The notes under the pieces were generated by a model. That model had not been told where the DNA came from and made no database searches. It saw only the letters and a list, made by a program, of their open reading frames with translations. 15,050 bases of DNA from an uncultured Clostridia bacterium (GTDB lineage: Bacteria; Bacillota; Clostridia; Oscillospirales; Acutalibacteraceae), in contig CAMBQD010000004.1 of assembly GCA_945869905.1 (NCBI GenBank), positions 1 to 15,050 of the forward strand, written 5' to 3'. Of this stretch, positions 7,618 to 14,946 are shown piece after piece. Position numbers and translations under genes: made by a program. Every line of letters begins with the position of its first letter. Positions within the stretch are counted from its first letter, which is position 1.

Positions 7618-8892
7618 ATGGAACCATCAATATCAATACCAATAAACAAATACAGCAAAGTCCGACCGGACTGGGTATTTTTTATATATTTTACGGTTAT
7701 GTTCTGTCTGTATATGAATACGATTATACAGTTTCTTATACAGATGTTTATCATTGCATATGTAATTATAAGAAAATTCAAAGGTATGAAAATCAGTATT
7801 AAAAAAGATACCTTAAAAAGCATTTTGTTCTTTTTAGTCTGGTTTGGTGGTTTAACTCTTTTACTGTTTTTGTCAACGAAATTTTGGGCATACAGTTATA
7901 TAACCGGCTCTAAAACAATGATGGGTGTTTTTCGATGCTTTGGTATAGGACTGGCTATGTTCTTATATGTTGACTCTACAGAAAAAGCACTTTCATTATT
8001 ACAATCATTTGCTTATGCATCTGTCATACTTGGTATCGTGGCACTTATCACAACACCTATTTCACAATATTTCCAAGCAGGAGAAGAAGGCTTTGGACAG
8101 GTCATTGGTCAGCAAAGAAATATTATTGGTGCTATTGCTGCCGGCATGTCGGTTGTTTGTGTATATCTTAAAAGATATACTGACTTCAAGTACGGCAATT
8201 ATCTTTCTGCTTACTTTGTTATACTTACGGTCATCACCGGTTCAAGAGCTTCAATAATTCAGCTATTGATACTGTTTGTACTGATAGTAATTATCGACAA
8301 AGACTTTTTTAAAATGATAACAAAGGCCATTGTTTTTGTTGTCATTGCGGTTATTGTTATCCTGTTGTTGAAAAATGTACCTATATTGTATGAAAATATA
8401 TGGATTCGATTTGGTGATATGTTTTCTACAATGACCGGTGAAAAAATTGAAGATGCCAGCACACAAGGACGAGAGTTTTACAAGGAAATTGCATTTATAA
8501 TGTTTAAAGAAAAGCCAATTCTTGGATGGGGACTTGACGGATTTATGTGCTATTTGCGCGATTTCCCATATTACAAAGGCTATACCATTGAAGCAGTATA
8601 CAGCCATTGTAATTTTTCCGAATTGATGTCTTGTTTAGGAATTGTGGGGTTGCTTATTTGGTATATTCCCACATTCTCAATCCTTATAAAAGGCTTTAAG
8701 AACAGAGCATGCCATCCTCTTATTAAGATAATGTTTTTCTGGCTGTTTTCAATGATAATTCTTGACTATGCACGAATCCCTTGGATGTCACATCCCGGCT
8801 CATATCAGTATTTTCTTGTATTTATTGCAATAATTTATCTTTCAAATGATGTTAAAAAACAATCTAACACTATAAGCAAACAAGATAAATAA
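7618..8892 (+). CDS. Wzy-like polysaccharide polymerase / O-antigen ligase family membrane protein
   Basis: A 424-residue integral membrane protein with about 12 hydrophobic segments by eye. It fits the O-antigen ligase/polymerase family (PF04932): the GSRAS motif at residues 208-212 between membrane segments, then a long extracytoplasmic loop with GREFYKEIAFIMFKEKPILG and WGLDGF, followed by SHCNFSELMSCLGIVGLL. The arginine and histidine in these segments are typical of the family's functional residues. Such proteins join repeat units on the outer face of the membrane (Wzy) or attach polymers to an acceptor; in this flippase-containing locus polymerisation is the better guess. The gene is distinctly AT-rich. 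Confidence 0.82.
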   Translation: MEPSISIPINKYSKVRPDWVFFIYFTVMFCLYMNTIIQFLIQMFIIAYVIIRKFKGMKISIKKDTLKSILFFLVWFGGLTLLLFLSTKFWAYSYITGSKTMMGVFRCFGIGLAMFLYVDSTEKALSLLQSFAYASVILGIVALITTPISQYFQAGEEGFGQVIGQQRNIIGAIAAGMSVVCVYLKRYTDFKYGNYLSAYFVILTVITGSRASIIQLLILFVLIVIIDKDFFKMITKAIVFVVIAVIVILLLKNVPILYENIWIRFGDMFSTMTGEKIEDASTQGREFYKEIAFIMFKEKPILGWGLDGFMCYLRDFPYYKGYTIEAVYSHCNFSELMSCLGIVGLLIWYIPTFSILIKGFKNRACHPLIKIMFFWLFSMIILDYARIPWMSHPGSYQYFLVFIAIIYLSNDVKKQSNTISKQDK

Positions 8893-8914
8893 TAATGAGT
8901 AAAACAGATTTATT

Positions 8915-8920
8915 AAGGAG
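8915..8920 (+). promoter_or_regulatory. Ribosome binding site of the second pyruvyl transferase gene
   Basis: AAGGAG lies 8 bases before the ATG at 8929. The 36-base gap after the polymerase gene holds no visible hairpin or promoter. Confidence 0.7.
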
Positions 8921-8928
8921 CTTTAAAT

Positions 8929-9999
8929 ATGGATATTTGTATAGTAACAGTATACAACAATGAAAGTTGCGGAAGCTATTGGCAGGCTTATGCTTTAAAA
9001 AATACTATAGAAAAATTAGGACATAAGGTTTTTTTTTATAAAATCGATAAAAAAGGATCCGCTCATTCAATCCCTTTTCACCTTGTTGAGGGTGCCAAGA
9101 AACTCATAAAATTTAAATTTGATGATATTTCAATGGGAATAAAAAGTTATAACGGATTTTGCAAAGCACAAAAAGAATTTACTGTTATAAACAAAAATTC
9201 TAAGCAAATTGAAAATATTGATTGCTATGTTATTGGTAGTGATACTGTTTGGAATTTAGAAAAGAAAAAATTTTATGATAAAATAAACATTTTTTTCGGT
9301 TTAGAATTTGATGAAAAGAAAGTAATTACCTACGCCGCATCTGCTGCAAATACCAAAAAGGAAAAATTTTCAGAAAACAGTAAAATTAAAAACGGAATAA
9401 GAAAAATGGCCGATATTTCCGTACGCGATATAAATACATATGAAATTGTTTCAGATGTTTTTGGAATTGAAAGCAAATTAGTATGCGACCCTACCCTTCT
9501 TTTGGATAAGGAAGAATATAATGCACTGATTAAGGACAACATTAAATTTGAAAATTCACCTATTCTAATTTATTATTTTGGAGAATTTACAAATGATACA
9601 ATTGTCAAAATCAAAGAACTTAAAAGCAAAACTGGCAAGCAAATTATTTCACTTGGTAAGTATCGGGCATGGTGTGATATAAATCTGCCCTTTGACCCAT
9701 ATCTTTTTATTCAGTGCTTTAGGGATTGCTCCTTTGTTTTAACAAATACATATCACGGAAGTATTTTTTCATTGATATATCAAAAACAGTTTGCCGACTA
9801 TGGACAGGAGAAAAAAAAGATTGAATATTTGCTTAGCTCCCTTAAGGCTGAGAAGGCATTTGCCGATTTTGGTGAAGATTTAATACCGTTTTATGATAAC
9901 AGACTTGATTATTCTGTAATCAACGACGAAATAAATAAACTGAAAAACAGTTCAGAACAATTTTTGAAAAGGAATCTTATTCAAATAAATGAGAAGTAA
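8929..9999 (+). CDS. Polysaccharide pyruvyl transferase family protein (second, divergent copy)
   Basis: A 356-residue member of the same family as the protein encoded at 164-1282 but clearly not a recent duplicate. Equivalent motifs: CGSYWQAYALKNTI, VIGSDTVWN, ITYAASAANTK, VRDINTYEIV, CDPTLLLDKEEYNALIK and LTNTYHGSIFSLIY with the conserved histidine. The SDxVW and YHGS signatures support the family call. Presumed role is pyruvylation of a second sugar or position of the repeat unit. Local GC is very low; the line 9241-9300 has 12 G or C in 60 bases. A run of nine T at 9029-9037 falls in codons 34-37. The gene overlaps the flippase gene by 11 bases. Confidence 0.85.
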   Translation: MDICIVTVYNNESCGSYWQAYALKNTIEKLGHKVFFYKIDKKGSAHSIPFHLVEGAKKLIKFKFDDISMGIKSYNGFCKAQKEFTVINKNSKQIENIDCYVIGSDTVWNLEKKKFYDKINIFFGLEFDEKKVITYAASAANTKKEKFSENSKIKNGIRKMADISVRDINTYEIVSDVFGIESKLVCDPTLLLDKEEYNALIKDNIKFENSPILIYYFGEFTNDTIVKIKELKSKTGKQIISLGKYRAWCDINLPFDPYLFIQCFRDCSFVLTNTYHGSIFSLIYQKQFADYGQEKKKIEYLLSSLKAEKAFADFGEDLIPFYDNRLDYSVINDEINKLKNSSEQFLKRNLIQINEK

Positions 10000-11503
10000 A
10001 AAAGCACTTTATAATACATCAGCATCTATCACCTATGAGGTTATAGCGGTTATATGCGGACTTATTCTGCCAAGACTTATTCTCAGTCACTTCGGCTCAA
10101 GCTATAACGGAATTACTACTTCAATCACACAGTTTTTATCATGTGTTGCATTACTTAAAGGAGGAGTCGGAGCAGTTACAAGAGCTTCACTTTATAAGCC
10201 TCTTGCTGAAAAAAACACAGAAGAAATAAGTGCTATTGTAAATGCCACATCACGTTTTATGAAAAAAATTGCATTTATTTTTTTAGGTGCAATATTTATT
10301 TTTGCAGCTGTTTATCCACTGCTTGTAAAAGAAGAATTTGAATGGCTGTTTTCATTTACACTTGTGCTTATTCTTGGAATAAGCACATTTGTACAATACT
10401 ATTTTGGGTTAGCATATCAGTTTCTTTTTGAGGCAGATCAATGCCAATATGTACTTATGCTTACTCAAACACTTTCTACTGTTTTAAATACTGTTTTTGC
10501 CGCAATATTGATAAATGCCGGAGCCGGAATTCATTTAGTCAAGCTCGGCAGTGCTTTTGCTTTTTCCATAAATCCACTGATAATTTTTGCATATGCAAAA
10601 CGAAAATACAAAATCGACAAAACAATAAAGCCAAACACTTCTGCAATAGCACAAAGATGGGATGCATTTGCACAATCAGTTGCATACTTTGTACACAACA
10701 ATACCGATGTTATCGTACTCACTATTTTTACAAACACAAAAGTGGTTTCTGTTTATACAGTTTACAACTATGTTATTTTCAATATCCGAAATGTTATATC
10801 GACATTTGTAATGGGTTTTGGTGCCGCATTTGGTAATATGCTTGCCAAGGGCGAACAAAAGCTAATCGAAACCAATTTAAAAATATATGAACTTATCATA
10901 TTTGGCTTAACCTCTGTAATATACACTACTGCAGGGATTATGATTGTGCCGTTTGCGCTTGTATACACCTCTGGTATTAATGACATAAGCTACGAAAGGC
11001 CTCTCTTTGCCCTGCTTATCACAGTTGCCGGAGCCTTCAGTTGCTTTAGAATCCCATATCAGACAATAGTTGAGGCCGCCGGCCATTTCAAGCAAACACG
11101 AAACGGTGCAGTAGTCGAGGCAGTACTAAACATTATTATTTCAGTTATTTTTGTTATAAAGTTTGGCTTAATCGGAGTTGCAATAGGAACTCTTGTTGCC
11201 ACAATCTTTCGTTCCTGTCAATATGCAATATATCTTTCAAAGCATATTGTTAAAAGAAACATTATGATTTATTTTTTCCACATTATAATCAATGCAGCCG
11301 TTGCCGCACTTACATTCCTTGTAACAAAATTCTGTTTTACATTTGAAACTCCGGACTTTTTAAAGTGGGCAACAAAAGCAGTTCTGGTTTTCTTAACCTC
11401 AGCTGTTATTTCATTGGTTCTACACTTTGTTTTTTACCGAAACGATATAAAAGCATTTATAAATAAATTATTTGCAATGATTAAAAATAAGCGAAAAAAA
11501 TAA
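9989..11503 (+). CDS. Wzx-like polysaccharide flippase (MOP/MATE superfamily)
   Basis: A 504-residue polytopic membrane protein with about 14 hydrophobic segments and a basic C-terminus (MIKNKRKK). The N-terminal segment with YEVIAVICGLILPRLILSHFGSSYNGI, the following GITTSITQFLSC and the later GAAFGNMLAKGEQK and FRIPYQTIVEAAGHFKQTRNGAVVEA are typical of polysaccharide exporters of the MOP superfamily. Such proteins move the undecaprenyl-linked repeat unit from the inner to the outer face of the membrane. It starts inside the end of the second pyruvyl transferase gene, with AAAAGGA at 9967-9973 as a probable but distant ribosome binding site. Together with the Wzy-like gene it makes this a Wzx/Wzy-type locus, not an ABC-transporter or synthase type. 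Confidence 0.88.
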   Translation: MRSKKALYNTSASITYEVIAVICGLILPRLILSHFGSSYNGITTSITQFLSCVALLKGGVGAVTRASLYKPLAEKNTEEISAIVNATSRFMKKIAFIFLGAIFIFAAVYPLLVKEEFEWLFSFTLVLILGISTFVQYYFGLAYQFLFEADQCQYVLMLTQTLSTVLNTVFAAILINAGAGIHLVKLGSAFAFSINPLIIFAYAKRKYKIDKTIKPNTSAIAQRWDAFAQSVAYFVHNNTDVIVLTIFTNTKVVSVYTVYNYVIFNIRNVISTFVMGFGAAFGNMLAKGEQKLIETNLKIYELIIFGLTSVIYTTAGIMIVPFALVYTSGINDISYERPLFALLITVAGAFSCFRIPYQTIVEAAGHFKQTRNGAVVEAVLNIIISVIFVIKFGLIGVAIGTLVATIFRSCQYAIYLSKHIVKRNIMIYFFHIIINAAVAALTFLVTKFCFTFETPDFLKWATKAVLVFLTSAVISLVLHFVFYRNDIKAFINKLFAMIKNKRKK

Positions 11504-11509
11504 TATTAC

Positions 11510-11515
11510 GGTGAT
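11510..11515 (+). promoter_or_regulatory. Ribosome binding site that decides the start of the Ig/propeller gene
   Basis: GGTGAT lies 4 bases before the ATG at 11520. A GTG at 11511, inside this site, is in frame but would use up the site itself, so the ATG is the better start. Confidence 0.55.
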
Positions 11516-11519
11516 TATT

Positions 11520-11627
11520 ATGAAAACATCATTGTTAAAAATAAAAAATAGTTTAAACATTACGGCGCTAATTATGTCTGCCGTAATGTTTTTATGCTCT
11601 TTAACCGGAAATTTTGTTGCATTTGCT
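11520..11627 (+). other. Signal peptide coding region of the Ig/propeller protein
   Basis: Encodes residues 1-36: lysines at positions 2, 7 and 9, a hydrophobic stretch from about 12 to 30, and A-F-A at 34-36 obeying the A-x-A rule for signal peptidase I. The single cysteine in MFLCS is not in a lipobox context. Confidence 0.75.
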
Positions 11628-14600
11628 GCAGAAAACCAACCATATATTATTTCACAGCCAAAATGTATTGATGCCGATGAGGGTGATACCGTTTCGTTTA
11701 CTGTGGAAGCATTAGGCTCAGACCTTACATACAACTGGCAACACAGTGGAAACGGTGGTTCTTCCTGGACAGACACCCCTCATACAGGACACAATACTCC
11801 CACTATGTCCTTTAACGTTAAATCCTTTTCTTATAAAATGCTTTATCGTTGCATAATTACGGACAAAAGCGGAAGTTTTGTAACATCAGATACTTGCAAG
11901 GTAACAAATGAAAATGATATTTTAAAAATTGTTTCTCAGACGGAAAATGTATATGCAGACTGCGGTGACGAGGTTTCCTTTTCCGTAAATACTACAGGCA
12001 CCTTTGTAAGGTACAATTGGCAGATAAGCTATGATAAAGGCAATACATGGAAAACCGCACCATTCACTTCAAGATTGAAAAAAACCTTGAGCTTTACTGC
12101 ACAGAACGAATATTTCGGATGTATGCTGCGTTGCACAGTAACTGACTATTTTAAAAATTCATTAGTAAGTACGCCGGCATCGCTTATTGAAAAAAATCCA
12201 ACCAAGGTAGTTCTTATATCTCAACCGGAAAATGCCGAAGGTGAAATCGGTGACACCGTTTCATTTACAGTTATGGTATCAGGTTCAGGCATTACATACA
12301 ACTGGCAGCATAGCGGAAACGGCGGTTATACTTGGAATGATACTCGTCATAAAGGGCATGATACTGCCACTATGTCCTTTAACGTTAAATCCTTTTCTTA
12401 TAAAATGCTTTATCGCTGCATAATAACTGATATGTTCGGCAATGTCATAATAACCGATACCGTTACAGCTGTTCACAAATCACAAAAAACTTTTTCAGTA
12501 TCTTCAACTGATTTTGACACATCTTATTCAAACGGTTCAGAATGTCTTGCCAATGCCAAGGACTTTGTGGACAAATGTGTGCTTACCGATGAAAAAAGCG
12601 GAGTAAAAGCAAGTGCGCTTTATAACACAAATTTGCCTGTTGACAGCAACGATTTAATCATTCTTAAAATCACAGCAGTTTCCGACTCTTCCTGCGGAGA
12701 GTTAAATTTCAGCATAAATAACGGCGAAATAACAGCAGATTATCCTGTCTATACTCAAAAGGCAGATTATTATATTCCTATAACAAACACGGAAAATATA
12801 AATTCTGTTTTAATAACTTTAACCTCTGCATATCAAGAAATAAGTATAACTGATTTTCAAATTGTAAATTTTGGTTTAGCATCAATTTCAAATCTTAAAA
12901 CAGGTATATATTTAAAGGATAGCACAGAAACACCTTTGGCGGAGGACGACTCTTTTGGAAATCCGTCATCAGCATCTGTATCAGACGGCAAATATCTTTA
13001 CTCTGTTTATAAAGGAACTCTTACCGTTTACAACATAGAAACAGAAACTCCCAAAACAGTCGCAACTTTAAATAAAATTGGTAACTGCCACGATATAGCC
13101 TTTATAAACGGCGGAAAAAGCCTTGTTGTCACATCAAGAGAAAACGGTGCATATTTTATTGATATATCAAATCCACTAAACCCTATAAAGGCATCTGAAT
13201 ATGCCACACTTGAAATGGCTACAGGTCTTGCAACCTGCAAGGAATATGTATTTATCTGCAGCAGATATTTCGGCGTTGAGGTTATCGACGCATCAGATAT
13301 TTACAATCCAAAATACTATTCTCAGATTTCTAATTTTGAAGAAATGTATGATTGCTGCGTTGATGAAAACTATCTGTATGTTGGTGTCTGGGGACAGAAA
13401 AAAATTCAGATTTATGACATATCCGATTTAAGAAATCCAAAATATACCGGCACAATCCTGCTTGACGGAAATGCGGGCGGAATAGATATTAAAGATTCGA
13501 TACTTTGTGTTGCAACAGGATATCATAACCGAAATGACTCATCAATTCCTACATCAACCGGTTTTGGAATGGGCAACGGAATTGAAATATATGATGTCAG
13601 CAACGCAAAAAATCCTGTATGGCTTTCAAGCTGTAAAATAGACGGAAGGTATAAATATACCGGAAATGATTACTGGAAAGTAAAAATCTCCGGCAATTAT
13701 GCTATTTTTGCAAGCACCTACAACGGTGCATATATCTATGACATATCCACTCCCAATGCCCCTGTACGCATAAATCACATTCCAATTATTATCGAAAAAA
13801 CATCTCCGAATTATAAGACTTACGCCACAGGCAATTATATTTTTAATTTTGATACAAGCCTTTATAACCAAGCCCCACTGCTTTCAATAGCAACATCTGA
13901 AAACAAGCTGTTTTTGGGTGACACCATAACAGGCATATATCAAATCTCTCTTACAGGAGCAAATGCTGAAAATGCACCTACATATACTCTTGCAGGCAGT
14001 GATGCCATACCTGTTTCGGTGCCTGCGATTGACGGATATACCTCTTCTATTTACACCCCAGGCTACTCTGTTTACACGGCAAAGGAAGCAAATGGATTAA
14101 TATATGTGGGTTGTTCCGCAGGTATTCAGGTGCTTAGCAATGACTTAGAGCTATTAACACAGTATAAAACAGATTGCCCTGTAAAAGACATTGTTGTTTC
14201 AAAAGACGGAAAATATCTGTATACTGCCGAATGTGAGGCAGGTGTGGGAATATACAGCATAAACAATGAGAATATTGAAAAGCTGAGTACTGCTACAACC
14301 TCGAACAAAAGCCTTGCAGATTTTACCGTAACAAGTCTATCCCTTTCCTCAGATGAAAACTTTTTGCTTTGTCAAGCAGGCTTTTCAAGGCTGGGTACAG
14401 TTGATGTACGTAATAAAAATACTCCTGTTTTAGCTACACATACTGCGGGCGGAACAATGTATTACCGCAATCTGTGTCCTGGCTTAATTGACGACAAATA
14501 CAATGCTGTAGCCGATTCAGGAAAGCTTACACTTTACAGTGAAGGCTTGTCGGCACTTGAAAAAAGCATTCAGCTTACTAATACAGTATCATCTGAAACA

Positions 14601-14945
14601 AACGGTATGACTGCACACGGCAGTAATATAATTTCTGTTTACTCCAACGGATATATTTACTTCAATCCTGAAACAGAAACATCTTCGCTTAAAACACTGA
14701 CAGTTCATAAAATTAAAGGCGTTATCCTTAAAGGCAAGCCTTCCGCATACGGTAATATAATGGTAGTTTCCAACTGCCCTAACGGTGAATTTACGATAGT
14801 TGACATCAGCGATATTGATAATCCTGTGCTTATTGCAAACGTAAAAACAGAAAATACAAGTCTGGACATTGCGTCCATTACAGATAACTGTATCCTCATT
14901 CCTATGAGAAACAGCGGACTGTTGAAGCTTAATAAGGAAGTATAA
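11520..14945 (+). CDS. Secreted protein with three Ig-like domains and an LVIVD-repeat beta-propeller region
   Basis: A 1141-residue exported protein. Residues 1-36 form a signal peptide: basic start, hydrophobic core (ITALIMSAVMFLCSLTG) and AFA before the likely cut. Three Ig-like domains follow at about residues 41-130, 135-224 and 230-319, each with YNWQ, a GG/KGxTW-type turn and a (Y/L)RC near the end. Residues about 324-452 are an unrecognised beta-rich segment. From about 480 to the end there are repeated units of the form (aliphatic)-x-VYDIS/IDISNP-x-NP, as in VEVIDASDIYNPKYYS, IQIYDISDLRNPKYTG and FTIVDISDIDNPVLIA. These match LVIVD repeats (PF08309), which form beta-propellers. No LPxTG anchor, lipobox or C-terminal membrane helix is present, so it is probably released or held by binding. 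Function unknown; position at the end of the polysaccharide genes suggests a role in binding or arranging the exported polymer, or a surface adhesion role. No catalytic motif was recognised. Confidence 0.85.
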   Translation: MKTSLLKIKNSLNITALIMSAVMFLCSLTGNFVAFAAENQPYIISQPKCIDADEGDTVSFTVEALGSDLTYNWQHSGNGGSSWTDTPHTGHNTPTMSFNVKSFSYKMLYRCIITDKSGSFVTSDTCKVTNENDILKIVSQTENVYADCGDEVSFSVNTTGTFVRYNWQISYDKGNTWKTAPFTSRLKKTLSFTAQNEYFGCMLRCTVTDYFKNSLVSTPASLIEKNPTKVVLISQPENAEGEIGDTVSFTVMVSGSGITYNWQHSGNGGYTWNDTRHKGHDTATMSFNVKSFSYKMLYRCIITDMFGNVIITDTVTAVHKSQKTFSVSSTDFDTSYSNGSECLANAKDFVDKCVLTDEKSGVKASALYNTNLPVDSNDLIILKITAVSDSSCGELNFSINNGEITADYPVYTQKADYYIPITNTENINSVLITLTSAYQEISITDFQIVNFGLASISNLKTGIYLKDSTETPLAEDDSFGNPSSASVSDGKYLYSVYKGTLTVYNIETETPKTVATLNKIGNCHDIAFINGGKSLVVTSRENGAYFIDISNPLNPIKASEYATLEMATGLATCKEYVFICSRYFGVEVIDASDIYNPKYYSQISNFEEMYDCCVDENYLYVGVWGQKKIQIYDISDLRNPKYTGTILLDGNAGGIDIKDSILCVATGYHNRNDSSIPTSTGFGMGNGIEIYDVSNAKNPVWLSSCKIDGRYKYTGNDYWKVKISGNYAIFASTYNGAYIYDISTPNAPVRINHIPIIIEKTSPNYKTYATGNYIFNFDTSLYNQAPLLSIATSENKLFLGDTITGIYQISLTGANAENAPTYTLAGSDAIPVSVPAIDGYTSSIYTPGYSVYTAKEANGLIYVGCSAGIQVLSNDLELLTQYKTDCPVKDIVVSKDGKYLYTAECEAGVGIYSINNENIEKLSTATTSNKSLADFTVTSLSLSSDENFLLCQAGFSRLGTVDVRNKNTPVLATHTAGGTMYYRNLCPGLIDDKYNAVADSGKLTLYSEGLSALEKSIQLTNTVSSETNGMTAHGSNIISVYSNGYIYFNPETETSSLKTLTVHKIKGVILKGKPSAYGNIMVVSNCPNGEFTIVDISDIDNPVLIANVKTENTSLDIASITDNCILIPMRNSGLLKLNKEV
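11640..11908 (+). repeat. Ig-like repeat 1 coding region
   Basis: First of three Ig-like domains. It contains YNWQHSGNGGSSW and MSFNVKSFSYKMLYRC. It lines up with repeat 3 at a constant offset of 567 bases with high identity. Confidence 0.8.
11922..12190 (+). repeat. Ig-like repeat 2 coding region (divergent)
   Basis: Second Ig-like domain, recognisable by VSQTENVYADCGDEVSFSV, RYNWQISYDKGNTW and CMLRCTVTD. It is much less similar to repeats 1 and 3 than they are to each other. Confidence 0.75.
12207..12475 (+). repeat. Ig-like repeat 3 coding region
   Basis: Third Ig-like domain with ISQPENAEGEIGDTVSFTV, YNWQHSGNGGYTW and MSFNVKSFSYKMLYRC. Positions 12367-12415 are identical in all 49 bases to 11800-11848 in repeat 1, an in-frame offset of 189 codons. 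Confidence 0.8.
12957..14942 (+). repeat. LVIVD-type beta-propeller repeat region
   Basis: About 14 successive blade-like units can be counted by eye, spaced roughly 40-60 residues apart. Each has a strand pair of the type xxYLYVxxxxxGIxIYDIS followed by a proline-containing turn. Units 2-6 and 13 keep the DIS-x-x-x-NP core best; units 7-12 are degenerate. Fourteen units would fit two seven-bladed propellers, but the count depends on how the degenerate units are divided. Confidence 0.65.
14934..14940 (+). promoter_or_regulatory. Ribosome binding site of the right-edge gene
   Basis: AAGGAAG lies 6 bases before the ATG at 14947 and inside the last codons of the Ig/propeller gene, which indicates that the downstream gene belongs to the same transcript. 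Confidence 0.6.
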
Positions 14946-14946
14946 T

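Noticed and set aside
10441..10836. A 131-codon open frame on the + strand inside the flippase gene
   Set aside because: Its translation is rich in Cys, Tyr and Thr without domain character; it is a shadow of the flippase frame in AT-rich DNA.
11511..11519. GTG start at 11511 for the Ig/propeller gene
   Set aside because: The GTG is part of the GGTGAT that serves the ATG at 11520, and a clean signal peptide begins at that ATG.
11640..12475. The two similar blocks as part of a CRISPR or mobile-element repeat
   Set aside because: They are in frame within one protein gene and encode matching Ig-like domains, with no spacer structure or terminal repeats.
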